NCBI GenBank assembly: GCA_916700875.1
Contig: CAKAKS010000066.1
Span: 6,234,243-6,298,242, forward strand
From: Sebastes aleutianus
Lineage: Eukaryota; Chordata; Actinopteri; Perciformes; Sebastidae
Length of the DNA: 64,000 nucleotides
Reading direction: 5' to 3'
Below the pieces are notes generated by a model. That model was not told where the DNA came from, did not search any database, and saw only the letters and a program-made list of their open reading frames with translations. A program made the translations under genes and the position numbers. This document shows positions 31,701 to 42,556 of the stretch, piece after piece. Numbering within the stretch: the first letter of the stretch is position 1; the number at the start of each line of letters is the position of its first letter.

Positions 31701-33931
31701 CGCACCTTTTCATAATGCTTTCGGTTTTCGTCATTCTTGTACCACGACTTCCACTGAAAGTAAAGTCTCCCATATTGCAGATATTTGAGAGTTTCCAGGA
31801 CAGCTCTGGTCAAACAGTATATTCGCCTGATGAAGAAGGCAAACATGAAAAAGGGGATTAATAACAGACTCTTCTTAATGAGAAAAAAAGGAACAAATCA
31901 ACAGTATTTTACAATTTACCTTGGTCTTAAAGCTTCTATGTACTTCTTGTATCCAGGCTTGCTGGGCCAGCCATAAAGCCACTGGGCAGCTAGAGAGATG
32001 GAGTATGGGAGGCCCACCAACAGGACACCCACCGACACAGGCAGTGACATGTGATATTTGACCCCCGACCTTCAAAAGTAAAATATATATATATGTTAAT
32101 ATATTACTCTTTCAAAAATAATATCACTCAATGTTCTTTAAAATGTTGAATTTGAGAGGCTCTTACATGTTTTGGTTCCGTCTGTCTGTCTCACCTGCAG
32201 AGAAGAACAGAGAAACTTTTATTATATTGTTATCAGACACACAACAGGTAAAGTGTAAAACATTGTTAAGTGTATAACTGGCTTAATCAATGTTTAGTAA
32301 ATAATTTACTAATGTTTTATAGTTCACTTATAAGCTATTAATACATGCAATTGATAACATTTTGGGTTGTCAGGTTATGTTCGTCGGCCTCTAGTTTTTT
32401 AGTTCACCAGGCAAAAGCTCCAAAAGACTGTTTGACCTCTGACCTTGTAGAGAAATGATGCAGAGCATCAGGACCAAAATCAATTTATTAATTAGGGATG
32501 CACCGATCCGACAGTTTCAGTCCTGATACCGATAGCAATATCTGGGCTTGGGGTATCGGCCGATACCGAGTACCGATCCAATGCCGGTGTTTAATTAATA
32601 AGCTGTATGCCTCACTGTGTGGAAGTGACTGGGATCATTCTTTTGACTTCATTACTTTGTAAAAACAAAATGTAACAAATAAATAAATTGACTGAATTGT
32701 TATTTATTATTAAAATAATAAATCGCACACCAGCAACTTGGTAAAAAAAAACTTAAAAATGAACAGGTATTACAATTCAGGTGCAAACTTGTTTAATGCA
32801 ACAACAAATTGGTCGTAATTTAAACAGGAATTAAATAATGTATATAGTATACAAACATAGAATTTAATGTAATAGATCAGCTCCATTGTCACACCAACAT
32901 CCAATCCAGCTATTTGCATCAGTATGGGCCTGATATCCGATCCAGTATTGGTGCATCCCTATTATTAATAATTTATTAAAATTTACAATGAAAGACTAGA
33001 TAGATTGTTAAAAGTTAACTTGTTAACATTGATAATTAGAGATGAATTACTTTTTTAAAAATAAGTTCTACTGTTGGCTAATTAGAAAATGAGATAGGAG
33101 TAACCTTTACTTAATTAATAACTATTAATGACTTACCAGCCAGAGATTTTTCACAACCTGGCAACCCAAACAAAAATTTTAATTATTTTAAATTTAGCAT
33201 TAATAAACGGTAATGGTATAAATCACTAATAACTCCATTATTTATAAAACCTTAATAATGTGTGACATAGAAAGTGGTACCCAGTTTTACAGTTTCCATG
33301 TGTAGCAGGGCGACCTCTAGTGGGACTTTACACAATAACAACACTGCTGCTGCTGCTGCTTGTTTAAAGCGTCATCAGTTAAACAATAACACAGAAATCA
33401 CACAATCCTTTGATAAGAGCTTCTAACATTACATGATACACTGATATAACGACTGATATATGCCTTTATATTATATTATATAAGGCTACAGTTGTATAAA
33501 AAGCAAAAATATGTTATATTATGTAATGTGCAAAAAGCAAAATTTGCTCTTTCAATGTGAACACTGTATAAACTGATGAAGTTAAGATGGATAAACTAGC
33601 AGTAAAGTTGTCTTAACGTTGATTTAGCTTCATGTTTTGCAGCTTTACTTATTATTTTGCTTGGGAAAACAATGGAAAGGACAGGAAACCACCGGAAGCC
33701 AGTGAAAACATACTGTAAACATACCTAAATATATATTATATGTAGCACTAGATGCTCAAATCCATGTCCCAGGTTAATGTGGTCTGTTTGACTGGATATA
33801 AGCGATGCAGAGGATGGATAACCTCGGTGTAACCCGGTCTACCTACCCGTCTGTCCTCCAAAAGCCGGTGCCGGTGTCGGCCTCACACATACAAAGATAC
33901 ACACGGCGAAGCGAAGCGAGAGGGAAAACAT
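28542..33931 (-). CDS. Isoprenylcysteine alpha-carbonyl methylesterase-like alpha/beta hydrolase (ICME-like), complete
   Basis: Minus-strand exons 33847-33931 (tentative), 32167-32194, 31920-32069, 31706-31826, 31293-31505, 31000-31083, 30476-30617, 28867-29029 and 28542-28776 join in compatible phases. They encode about 369 residues if translation starts at the AT|G split codon, or about 406 if it starts in the tentative first exon. An N-terminal hydrophobic segment (SVGVLLVGLPYSISLAAQW) suggests membrane anchoring. The hydrolase core has an oxyanion-hole motif FIFGGAWGSG (about 122-131), the nucleophile elbow GHSAG (Ser about 199), HGTSD (Asp about 304) and VDHTE (His about 336), a complete triad. 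This arrangement, with GLSGVYN and LDLYHP, matches ICME-like esterases, which in plants demethylate prenylcysteine methyl esters. The substrate in fish is not shown by the sequence. A general lipase/carboxylesterase role is the alternative. Confidence 0.88.
28867..29029 (-). CDS. ICME-like hydrolase exon (GLSGVYN segment)
   Basis: Acceptor CCGAACAG|GTCTGAG; donor GACAA|GTGAGA. It reads LSGVYNIMDHYEHEQKRAVE, VSTMHKAMNGVENFPYYSPT and HLLKELSNDKLD. The Gly of GLSG is split with the preceding exon (G+GT). The GLSG(V/G)YN motif and the SP-type segment are shared with plant ICME-type esterases. Confidence 0.88.
29246..30070. repeat. Dispersed repeat family C, copy 1, in an intron of the ICME-like gene
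   Basis: Shares GCCGACTTTACGGTCTTTCA, TGGGTACCCACGAGTCTCCC, CTATTCTAAAATGG, ATGAAACTTCACAGCCACAA and GGTGTTCCTCAAGGTCTTGG with 52440-53265, at high identity over about 800 bp and in the same orientation. Confidence 0.85.
30476..30617 (-). CDS. ICME-like hydrolase exon with the nucleophile elbow GHSAG
   Basis: Acceptor TCTTTTCTAG|GACAAC; donor GTTATTG|GTAAGG. It reads DNIVLMGHSAGAHLCALTTL, then FLIDAREELFIEASKQRDVT and LAIRGVI. GHSAGAH is the catalytic serine motif of this alpha/beta-hydrolase family. Confidence 0.9.
31000..31083 (-). CDS. ICME-like hydrolase exon, 84 bp
   Basis: Acceptor GATTGCCAG|GCGAATG; donor GACAAA|GTAAGA; 28 codons in phase 0: ANVLGMVQDIADCLVWAQES followed by GEKFNFDK. 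I chose this acceptor over the nearer TTTTAG|GG because only this one keeps the frame of the preceding exon, which ends CCAAAG. Confidence 0.85.
31293..31505 (-). CDS. ICME-like hydrolase exon with the oxyanion-hole motif
   Basis: 71 codons, phase 0 at both ends; acceptor GGACACAAAG|GGCATC, donor CCAAAG|GTAAGA. It reads GITFGRRSNKLDLYHPPN, then LVVFIFGGAWGSGDRS and VVCPDYFTYPK. The GGAWGSG segment replaces the HGGG of related carboxylesterases. A GGAW motif is normal for the ICME branch. Confidence 0.9.
31706..31826 (-). CDS. ICME-like hydrolase exon, 121 bp
   Basis: Acceptor CTTCTTCATCAG|GCGAATA; donor GAAAAG|GTGCGT. After completing an Arg codon it reads RIYCLTRAVLETLKYLQYGR, then LYFQWKSWYKNDENRKHYEK. 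This is a conserved-looking linker between the membrane anchor and the catalytic domain. Confidence 0.85.
31920..32069 (-). CDS. ICME-like hydrolase exon with the N-terminal hydrophobic anchor
   Basis: Acceptor CTTTTGAAG|GTCGGGG; donor CCAAG|GTAAAT. It reads SGVKYHMSLPVSVGVLLVGL, then PYSISLAAQWLYGWPSKPGY and KKYIEALRP. The roughly 20-residue hydrophobic run is a likely transmembrane segment. If the exon's first G completes AT|G of the microexon, the protein begins MSGVKYHM. A second in-frame Met lies seven codons in. Confidence 0.82.
32167..32194 (-). CDS. ICME-like hydrolase 28-nt microexon carrying AT of a split start codon
   Basis: A strong acceptor (TTCTTCTCTGCAG) and donor (ACAT|GTAAGA) flank only 28 nt. 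Read in frame with the next exon, it is GT + ETDRRNQN + AT, with the final AT plus G making ATG. It is either coding (if translation begins in an upstream exon) or the end of the 5' UTR with an intron-split initiator. The context AAC-AT|G has A at -3. Confidence 0.6.
32493..32961. mobile_element. hAT-type MITE, copy 1, with perfect 8-bp target-site duplication
   Basis: Inverted ends TAGGGATGCACCGATCC and GGTGCATCCCTA. The element is flanked by TTATTAAT on both sides (32485-32492 and 32962-32969). An 8-bp duplication is the hAT signature. The interior has GGGTATCGGCCGATACCGAG and no transposase. It lies in an intron near the 5' end of the ICME-like gene. Confidence 0.9.
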
Positions 33932-33976
33932 CCTTATCTTCCGGTTTGGCAATGAAAATTAAAAGAGCTTCCGGTG
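33688..33976 (-). promoter_or_regulatory. Probable ICME-like gene promoter with clustered ETS-type boxes
   Basis: ACCGGAAG occurs three times around the presumed first exon: plus strand near 33691, minus strand near 33940 and near 33968. A related CCGGCGGAAG lies near 34184. Clustered CCGGAAG boxes are typical ETS/GABP sites of TATA-less, broadly expressed promoters. No TATA box is evident. Confidence 0.45.
33847..33931 (-). CDS. Tentative first exon of ICME-like hydrolase
   Basis: On the minus strand an ATG at 33931 opens MFSLSLRFAVCIFVCVRPTP followed by APAFGGQT, to a possible donor ACGG|GTAGGT. The phase (1) fits the microexon exactly, giving an open frame into the rest of the gene. I see no domain support. 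The same stretch may be 5' UTR, with translation starting at the AT|G junction downstream. Confidence 0.35.
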
Positions 33977-35897
33977 TTGGTCAGAAATATTGTAAAAGGG
34001 AGTGACTCTATAGCTGATAATATATAATAAACAAATAAATGTCACTCTAATAATTTATTAGTACAAATAAATTCATTATTACACGCGAAAGTGCCCATAT
34101 AAATGATGTTTTGATGTGCTTCTGTAGCGGCAGGAAAACGCGGATTTCTATCTTGTGATACTCAACATCTCTGCTCGGATAATCCGGCGGAAGTAGAGAA
34201 AAAATGACGCCCTTTTTATGTAAATAGCAGAAATACATAATATAATTGTTTGTCAGGTTTATTGGTGATAATTTATTTTCTTGTTTTCCTACCTGACATT
34301 GGATACTGTAATTTGACAAAAAAAATCTTAACTCAAGGTCCACTTACTATCTTTTACTGGAGCTTTTAAATATCAATCAATCAATCAAGCCCTTTATTGT
34401 CATTGTGTAGTACAACCAAATTAGATTGTGACAATCCCATAGCTGCTAAAGAAAAGATAATACAATAAAAAAAGAGATAGTGAAATATAAATATAAAAAA
34501 TATAAAAGATAATACAATAAAAAAAATACAATATGTATATTGGTGAGATGACAGTTTTGCCAGATTATTGCACAAAGTGTCCGTCAGATTCACACACATT
34601 TACACCCGGGGAGGAGAGGCACGAATAACTAAGAGATAATGATCTAAATCATGTGGAAAGGACCAAAAAAAGAAGCATACATATCATTACATACAGTATC
34701 ATCCACATGTGATTGTTAAATGCAAGCTGTCCATAAAAACAGAGAAAAGGAAAAACAAAACAATCAATAATATATAAATGCAAATGCTGTCAAACTGAGT
34801 CCAAATGTTGCAGGAAAAGGCCTCAAGATTCATCCCATTTATGTTGACTGTTTAACTGTCCGATTGGAATCATTCATAACAAACTGAATAAATGTGAAAT
34901 GAGCTTATTGTGAAGGACCACTAATGTGTCTAACATGTAATTGATTAATCAAGATTGCAAATGTATTGAAATGCCCCCCCGTTTAATTAACTATACGCTG
35001 GCATGCAGTAGCAACTTCAAAGTTTCCATCAATTCTATGAACCACTCTGAAGCCTAGTCTCTGTTTGTTTCCACTCACAGTTGTGGTCAATTATTCACCC
35101 CTGAACTTCTTGCTTTATCAATGACTGAAACAGTAAAGCACTATGGGAGTTTCCACATAGCTCTCAGGCCTGCTGCTCAGGTCACAGTTTATTTTGCTCA
35201 TTACACATTCATTCAGGTCAGCAGCATCTGACAAATGATTATATAAGAGAGTCTGAAAATATTTTCATAACGACACTGGGCTTAAAATATGTGAGCATAA
35301 GAATTGCAAATTTTCTATTTGATTGAATGTAAAAACTAGATTTAAATTTAGCTAGCCCGACAGCAAAGAGTGCTACTGTGGCATTAAGTAACCGTCAGCT
35401 ATTTTGTTAGATCGTGGCTTACCTCTCTTAGCCATTTTATGGATTACAAAAGTATATTTATTTTACGGACAAACTATTGAATCAATCCTGATCATGATGT
35501 TATATGTAGATCCCTGTGAAAGCACACACTTTCTTTTTATTGTAGCCTTGTAATTCATTTTTACAATACCTTTGGTTTAACTGATTTATAATTGCTATCA
35601 CTGAATTTGTGTCTTTTATTCAATGCTATTTTTATAATTGCCTCCAGTAAAAACTTAAAAAGCCAACCTTTATTGGTATAGTGTGTTTATCTTGCTGCAT
35701 AACAAAGATATTAGATTAAATATACTTTTGAAAAAATGGAGATAACGTTCAGATTTCTCAGTCTAGTCCATGGGACACAAACATAACCAATAAATGTATT
35801 TGCTAATGTTAATGATGAGTGTAGAGAGGCTGGTAATATTGTAATTTAACTGATCCATATAAATCAGTACTGTATATAATCCTTAAATAATCAAACA
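33932..35897. other. Intergenic DNA upstream of the ICME-like gene
   Basis: AT-rich, with A-rich runs around 34448-34530. No gene, RNA or bounded transposon is evident apart from the promoter boxes next to 33.9 kb. Confidence 0.5.
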
Positions 35898-36371
35898 TAG
35901 GGATGCACTGATTCGATTTTTTCCGTCCCAATACTGATAGCGATACCTGGGCTTTGGGTATCGACCGATACGGAGTACTGATCTGATACCAGTCTTTGAT
36001 TAATAAGCTATGTGCAAGGCAACATCTGGCTTGACTTGAACATTGCTTTCCTAATTTTGTTAAACAAAATGTGACAAATGAATACATAGATATACATTTA
36101 CTGAGTTGTTGTTATTTATTATTAAAGTAATAAGTTGTACACCAGAAACTAGGTAAATAAATCCTAAAAATGAACAGATGGAAACCTTTTTAATGCAGCA
36201 ACAAATTGCTCAAAACTTAAACAGCAATTAAAATTCCAGTGTATAATATATATAGTATATAAACAGAACTGAATTGAATAGATTTGCCCCATTGTCACCG
36301 ATACCCGATCCAGCTTTATGAGTCAGTATTGGCCCGATATCCGATCCGATAGCAGTATCGGTGCATCCCTA
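35898..36371. mobile_element. hAT-type MITE, copy 2
   Basis: Inverted ends TAGGGATGCACTGATTCG and CGGTGCATCCCTA. Flanks are ATCAAACA and ATCAAATG (6 of 8 match), a decayed target-site duplication. Interior closely similar to 32493-32961. Confidence 0.85.
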
Positions 36372-37610
36372 ATCAAATGTAATTATGTAAGAGTAACCCA
36401 ATGGACTTACTTTTTTGATTATAATTAGTAAAAGGGTAATTAGTAACAGAATTAGTAACATTTAACTGCTACTGCTCAGGAACAAAGCATCAGTAGGCGT
36501 ATAGAAAGCAGCACTGCTGACATATATCCAGCAGAGGGAGGAAGAACACTGTCACTGGCTCCTTGAATTGTAGTTTCATTCATTTCTGAGTGCCTGCAAT
36601 AATTCAGTCAGATGTTATCTACCCTATTAAAGGACACTCAATACAAGATAAACAGTGATTTAAGATGTGAATATAAAACACTTAATGTTTACTTCACACT
36701 GAAGAACACACTGGACTGCACCTTAATGAGTTAGAAATTGATTTAAGGGCCGTACCGATTGTTCTGCCAGTTTGAGCCCTTCAATTACAATACATCACCT
36801 TCATATTGCATTACTGAGCTGTTACCAATATGTAATGACTTGAATAGTGGCTGCTGTCTTATGACATGCTTTGAAAAGTGCACTGATGGAAAAAATGATT
36901 GGAAAACCACTCATATGTTCCTTTATAGAAGCATAGCAATCTATAAACAATGTAATTCAGTAGAGATATTGTTTTCTCTATTAATGCCCACCTTGCACTT
37001 AATAATTCTCTGTAGATTCCCATTAGTGGACAGAGGTTTCATTGACCGTAACCATGGAAAACCTTGGGTTCAACATTGCAGATTCATGGAAAGCAGATCG
37101 GCGCACGAGCGCTGACCAGCCCCGAGGGTTATTGTTGTGTTTGGCCCCACAGAGCGGAGCCTCCAGCCCTGAGTGGGTGTGTGGTTGCTCCTCCATCTGC
37201 CACCATGTGGGGAGGCCCAGGTGCTTTTTCAGAAGCCACAGTGGAAACGGAGCCGTTGAGTGAGTGCTAAGTCAGGCATTCAGCCGGCAGTATGAGCGCA
37301 GTCAGCCCGTTTTGAACGCTGCGGTGAAAATTCACAGCATTATCCCGTGCCTGTTTAAGAATTATATTATGCTTAAGGGATCATTGTATGCATAGTGGTA
37401 TTAAGATAATAACAATTGACATGCACAAGCCCGTATTCTGTGTAGGCGTAGAGGAGACTTAGGGAGCTTTTCATTGTGAAAAACTGTGTTCTTTGTGGAA
37501 AAAGTTGTAGTCAAGGGTGAAAAAATAAGAATACATACTGTAGATCCAGCATGTGCCTTTAGGTCTGTATTAAAGAAGAGTGTACAGATGCTGAAAGTCA
37601 GTAACAAGTA
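36372..37610. other. Intergenic DNA
   Basis: No supported gene. The stretch 37030-37270 is locally GC-richer and has a short open frame beginning MENLGFNIADSWKADRR. I do not recognise it and it has no convincing splice structure. Confidence 0.4.
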
Positions 37611-38402
37611 GAGCTGGGACGATACACCTATCTCCCGATTCGATACTATCACGATACTTGGGTGCTGATTCAATATGTATTGCGATTTTTAAGTATTGCG
37701 CTTCGATATTACGATTTATTGCGATTCTAACTTAACTTTTTTAACTTTAGACATTGGGAAAAAGTTTAATCATACACTTCTAGGGACTTTAACTTTGGAA
37801 AATATCTAAATTAATGCAGTAAGAATGTTTTTTTCTTTTAAATTTATGAGGGACATGTAATTTTTTAAACTACTCGTGAATATAATCCAATCAATCTTAT
37901 TTCCATATATATATTTTCTATATACATTTCTATATTCCTTTTGTTAACACCTTATTTTGAAACCAGACGTAGTCACACGTGTATACTTCTGCCAACTACG
38001 CCAAGTCCATTGCAGCCCTGTTCTCTTCATACATCCATGATCAGCTCCATCGGGGCCGTTTGAATGCATTTAACATGAATGTCAGTATATGGGTGCTCTA
38101 CAGTTGTAGCGTCGGCCCATTTGACCACGGAGATGCAAGTGACAGCTGGCTTGACCGCACATTTCCGCAATACGATACCGTTTCTTGTAGCATGCAGCTT
38201 TAGCAGTGATGTCTAGCTCTGCTTTTCCTGCAATATGTGAAACCCAAAGTGTTTCCATACTTCACTGTATGTGTAGTGTTTACCACTTTGGATGTAAAAT
38301 GTGAGGGTGCGGGTCATATCCACACAGACCCTCCGCAGTTTCCTGCTTTGCCGTTTCGGCTCTCTGCGGTTTGTTTGGTGACGGATACGGAACGGATATG
38401 AC
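37611..38402. repeat. Repeat family E, copy 1
   Basis: Begins AGCTGGGACGATACACC and contains CATACTTCACTGTATGTGTA, GTTTACCACTTTGGATGTAA and CCGTTTCGGCTC. The right part (37990-38375) is present in inverted orientation at about 57895-58260. Probably a non-autonomous DNA transposon fragment. Confidence 0.65.
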
Positions 38403-39876
38403 ATCAGGTTACTCAGACTACAACAATAAAAGCAGTAACTTCCTTTAACCTCAGCATAGACTCAAATGAAGCAAATATATATCAATTATGGCATTAAAAA
38501 ATCAATTTAAAATTTTTCCCACCCCCAGTGACAAGATGTCAAAATCATCATATTTTCTGCCCCGCTGAGCCTTTCAGATCAAATCAGAGCTCAGTGATTC
38601 CTCTGATGCTGCAGGGAAGCACAGTGACCCATCACACTGCATGCCCTTCAACAGGGAAGCCCAGCCTCAGGCCAACATTTGTCCTACTGACATGTCCAGG
38701 AGCAAGATGCTGAATCACCACCAGCTGCAGCGATGCTGCTTTGATCTTGCTGTAAAACATACCTACAGTCTGTTTCTCTTCATTAGTTTAACATCAAAAT
38801 ATTAGTTCTGTCTTTAAACATTTCAATTAGTGTTTCTAGTTTGGATATTTCTTTTTTTTGGCTTAATTGACTCCAATTACAGGAACTATCAACAACTTTA
38901 CCTCTAAGTATTCTCAGGGGCAAAATGGCTCAAAGCCCAGCAAGAAACAGGGAAACACCCTTTCAGGTTCATCTAGATGATATATCATGCTGATCGCACG
39001 TAACACGTAAACAGAATCAAGACAAGAGACAAAAACACAATGTTTTCATGTCTCTGTGCTTTATCAGTGCTGCTTCAGAATACCACAACATGGTATTATT
39101 TAGTCCTGAATTGAGGGAGAACTTGTGGTTCAAAACCTGAAGTACATTTCTAACTAATCCTTAAACAGTTGCCTCAAGGTGAGGTCTTTGAAAAGAGGAA
39201 GTTCTATTTCAAGAATATCAAGAAAATAATTGTCCCTGTAAAATCACATGGTGTGAGCAGCATATAACTGGTGTAACTGACAGTTTACCAGTACTCGTTC
39301 AAAGGAGTCTGTGCACAAATCTAACTGGAAAGGCTGGTGATACTGGTTGTCCCTTTGAAATGAGATCGTTCAGTCTCTATTGCACATTTAGCCCGGAACA
39401 ATTGTGCTATTGTAGTCTGCTGCTATTCAAAACTAGGAATTAAAACCCTAAAAATAAAGGTCGATCACATATCCCGTTTCCTGTAAGTACTAGAAACTTG
39501 ATGTCTCACGTACAGTCATTTCCTGATATCATGTTTTGTGAATTTGTGAGAAAATACGTTCTTAATGAAACAAAAATTCTTCACATCAGTGTTTTATTTT
39601 GCTTTAAAAAAAAAGAAGACCTCAGGCTTCTAGGGACTTATCCAGTTTCTTTTGAACCATTTTGACTTTTATGTGCAATCTCTTTTAAGATGTGCTTATC
39701 CTCCTCTACGTCCGGTGAGTCATTGAGGGTGTTTCACGTCAAACAGAAGCTTCCTACTTTGTGTGTGCATAGTTCTTCACCTGTGGAAACAAAAAAAAAC
39801 CAGAGGGAGCGCCGATAGGATTACCAACAGATGAGTCATATGTAAACTACACTGCAAAAAATATAACTTTTTTTTA
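38403..39876. other. Intergenic DNA
   Basis: Nothing beyond AT-rich sequence and short homopolymer runs. Confidence 0.5.
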
Positions 39877-40392
39877 AGGGCTGTCATTCGATTTACAACA
39901 CAAAACAATGAGAAATATTGTCCAGAAACCCTCACAGGTACTGCATTTAGCATAACAAATATGCTCAAATCATAACATGGCAAACTGCAGCCCAACAGGC
40001 AACAACAGCTGTCAGTGTGTCAGTGTGCTGACTTGACTATGACTTGCCCCAAACTGCATGTGATTATCATAAAGTGGGCATGTCTGTAAAGGGGAGACTC
40101 GTGGGTACCCATAGAACCCATTTACATTCACATATCTTGAGGTCAGAGGTCAAGGGACCTCTTGACAAAATTCCGTTTGGAGCATTACTTAACCTCCTTC
40201 GCAACAAACTAGTATGACATGGTTGGTACCATTGGATTCATTAGATTTTCTAGTTCAATATGATGCCAGTATCTTCACTCTAGCTTTAAAACTGAGCCCA
40301 CTAAAACATAAAAATCGCAAGTTACATTAGGCGTTAAAGAAATTAGTGATGTTAAGATGAATATGCGTTAACGCGTTAACTTTGACAGCCCC
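39877..40392. repeat. Repeat family D (GGGCTGTCA ends), copy 1
   Basis: Ends are AGGGCTGTCA and TGACAGCCCC. The interior holds AATATTGTCCAGAAACCCTC, TCAGTGTGCTGACTTGACTA and GCGTTAACGCGTTAACTTTG. I recognise it as an abundant non-coding teleost element. Other copies are at 41961-42556 (inverted) and 55204-55696. Confidence 0.8.
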
Positions 40393-41960
40393 ACTTTCCT
40401 AAAATATGAAAATATCTTTGTATGAAATGTGCAGTTAATGACCTTTCAGATCATGCAAACACAGGGTTTGTTTGTTCAACTGAAAATTGGTGCTAATCCT
40501 TGATTATAAATGGAAACTCTAACTGGTAGGAGGGACGACATATTGAATGCATGCATTTTTGGCGTACAGATGTCTACTTGTGTCTGTTTGTATCTTTGCA
40601 GTTGAATGTGTGTTTGCTGGTGTAAATGTATATACACTGGCCTGTTTACTTCCCCCCGCTGTGACCCAGTCCCCCTGAGCCCCTAACTGATGCGTGGCGC
40701 CAAGCCAGGACCCAAACATGCTGCTTCTGTGTTTTCTCCCCCCGCTCTCCCCTCCATCCGCTGCGCTGCACAACCCCAACTCAGCCGGAGTCGCAGAGGA
40801 ATTCTGCTCTCGGTGGGCTTGGGACCTCAGGACACAGAGCCATCTTTTCACGGGGACTTCACAAACACACCAGGCCCGGAGAGAACCTCTCTTTGACAGG
40901 GGGGAACCATGGAAACTGGCACTGACCGCAACGACCAGTTTCTAGGTATCCCTGTGCCCGGAATCGCACCCGAGTCCCGCAGACGCCAGACCGGCAGCTA
41001 AGACAGAGGTGTTGGCGCTCGGAGGGCGATGCGGTTTTTCAGGGGGGCCTCTGATTGATCGGAGAGAAACAGAGCGGCCATTCTTGTCAGATGCACCGGA
41101 TGAATGCTAACAAGCCTGTGAGGATGCTCAAGAGTGCATTCTTTAGAAAAACAAGTGGGGAGGTTTGGCAAGATAAGGTTGTTGATGGGGAAACTGACTA
41201 AGCAAATAAATGATAAGTAGGCGTGCATGTGCGTGTGTTGGTGAACAGGTTGAGGGGGTTCAGAGGTACATCGCTGCAACAGTTTCGTCTTTATATAGTC
41301 CAAGCTCTTTGCAGAGAGCATGGAGTCAAGTTTCAGTGCGTCATGTCTCTTTCCAGCACTGACTGAGTCAACAGAAGCTAAGAGCTGCCCTCAAAAAGCT
41401 CTTGAATATTCAAAACCTGACATGACTGATCACCTTATAGAGCAGTGAGAGTGAAAAAAAACATGCATGTAGGGATGTGTTACTTAACAGCTATGCACCA
41501 CGCTCTGTCATTATTACATGAAAACATTACATACATGAGCGTACAGGCTTCAAAGCGTGTTTTGACTGTGAGGGAAAAACATTCAACCATTATCAGTGTG
41601 TGATTCACGCGCTTTGACGCCTGCTTAAATTTCTTTTACTTCAATTACTGTGATCTCGCAGCTTTCAAAGGCTGTAAATCTAAAGATGACCGTGCTGTAT
41701 CTCCTTATTAATAGACAGACACTGATAGTTCAGCTGTGTATGTGTTCCCGTGTCTAACCTCACGGCTGCATGTGCCACGGCTGCATTACATTGTGTTCCA
41801 CTGAGTCCTCTGTACACGGATAATCTGGTGTTTCTGCCTCTTCTAGGAGTTTCTCTTTGTATTCACCAAGACATGATGTTCACTGCTGATACTTCAGATC
41901 CTATTTGCTAATATCAAACTGCACTGGAAATGTCTTAAGTGTGTCATCAAGCTATTTACA
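40393..41960. other. Intergenic DNA with a GC-rich patch
   Basis: The 40640-41000 interval is locally GC-rich and includes an ATG in an excellent context (ACCATGG at 40907-40913) opening a 30-codon frame that begins METGTDRNDQFLG. I cannot support a gene. The rest is featureless. Confidence 0.35.
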
Positions 41961-42556
41961 ATAATAATAACACAATAATAACGCGTTAACTCAAATTCAT
42001 TTTAAGGCCACCAATTTCTTTAACGCATTAACACAAACAATCGCCAAGGAGGCAAAATAGCGCTCCAAACTTGCACTACATTTTGGGAAGGAAAAACTGG
42101 CACGGCCCTTTTCAAAGGGGTCCCTTGACCTCTGACCTCAAGATATGTGAATGTAAATGGGTTCTATGGGTACCCACGAGTCTCCCCTTTACAGACATGC
42201 CCACTTTATGATAATCACATGCAGTTTGGGGCAAGTCATAGTCAAGTCAGCACACTGAAACACTGACAGCTGTTGTTGTCTGTTGGGCTGCAGTTTGCCA
42301 TGTTATGATTTGAGCATATTGTTTTATGCTTAATGCAGTACCTGTGAGGGTTTCTGGACAATATTTGTCATTGTTTTGTGTTGTTAATTGATTTCTAATA
42401 ATAAATATATACATACGTTTACATAAAGCAGCATATCTGCCCACTCCCATGTTGATAAGAGTATTAAATACTTGACAAATCTTCCTTTAAGATATATTTT
42501 GACAGATAAAAATGTGCGATTAATCGTGATTAAATATTTTAATTGATTGACAGCCT
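41961..42556. repeat. Repeat family D, copy 2 (inverted relative to copy 1)
   Basis: Starts near AATAACGCGTTAACTC and ends AATTGATTGACAGCC. It carries GGGTACCCACGAGTCTCCCC, TATGACTTGCCCC as its complement, and ATAAGAGTATTAAATACTTG, matching the other family D copies. Confidence 0.8.
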
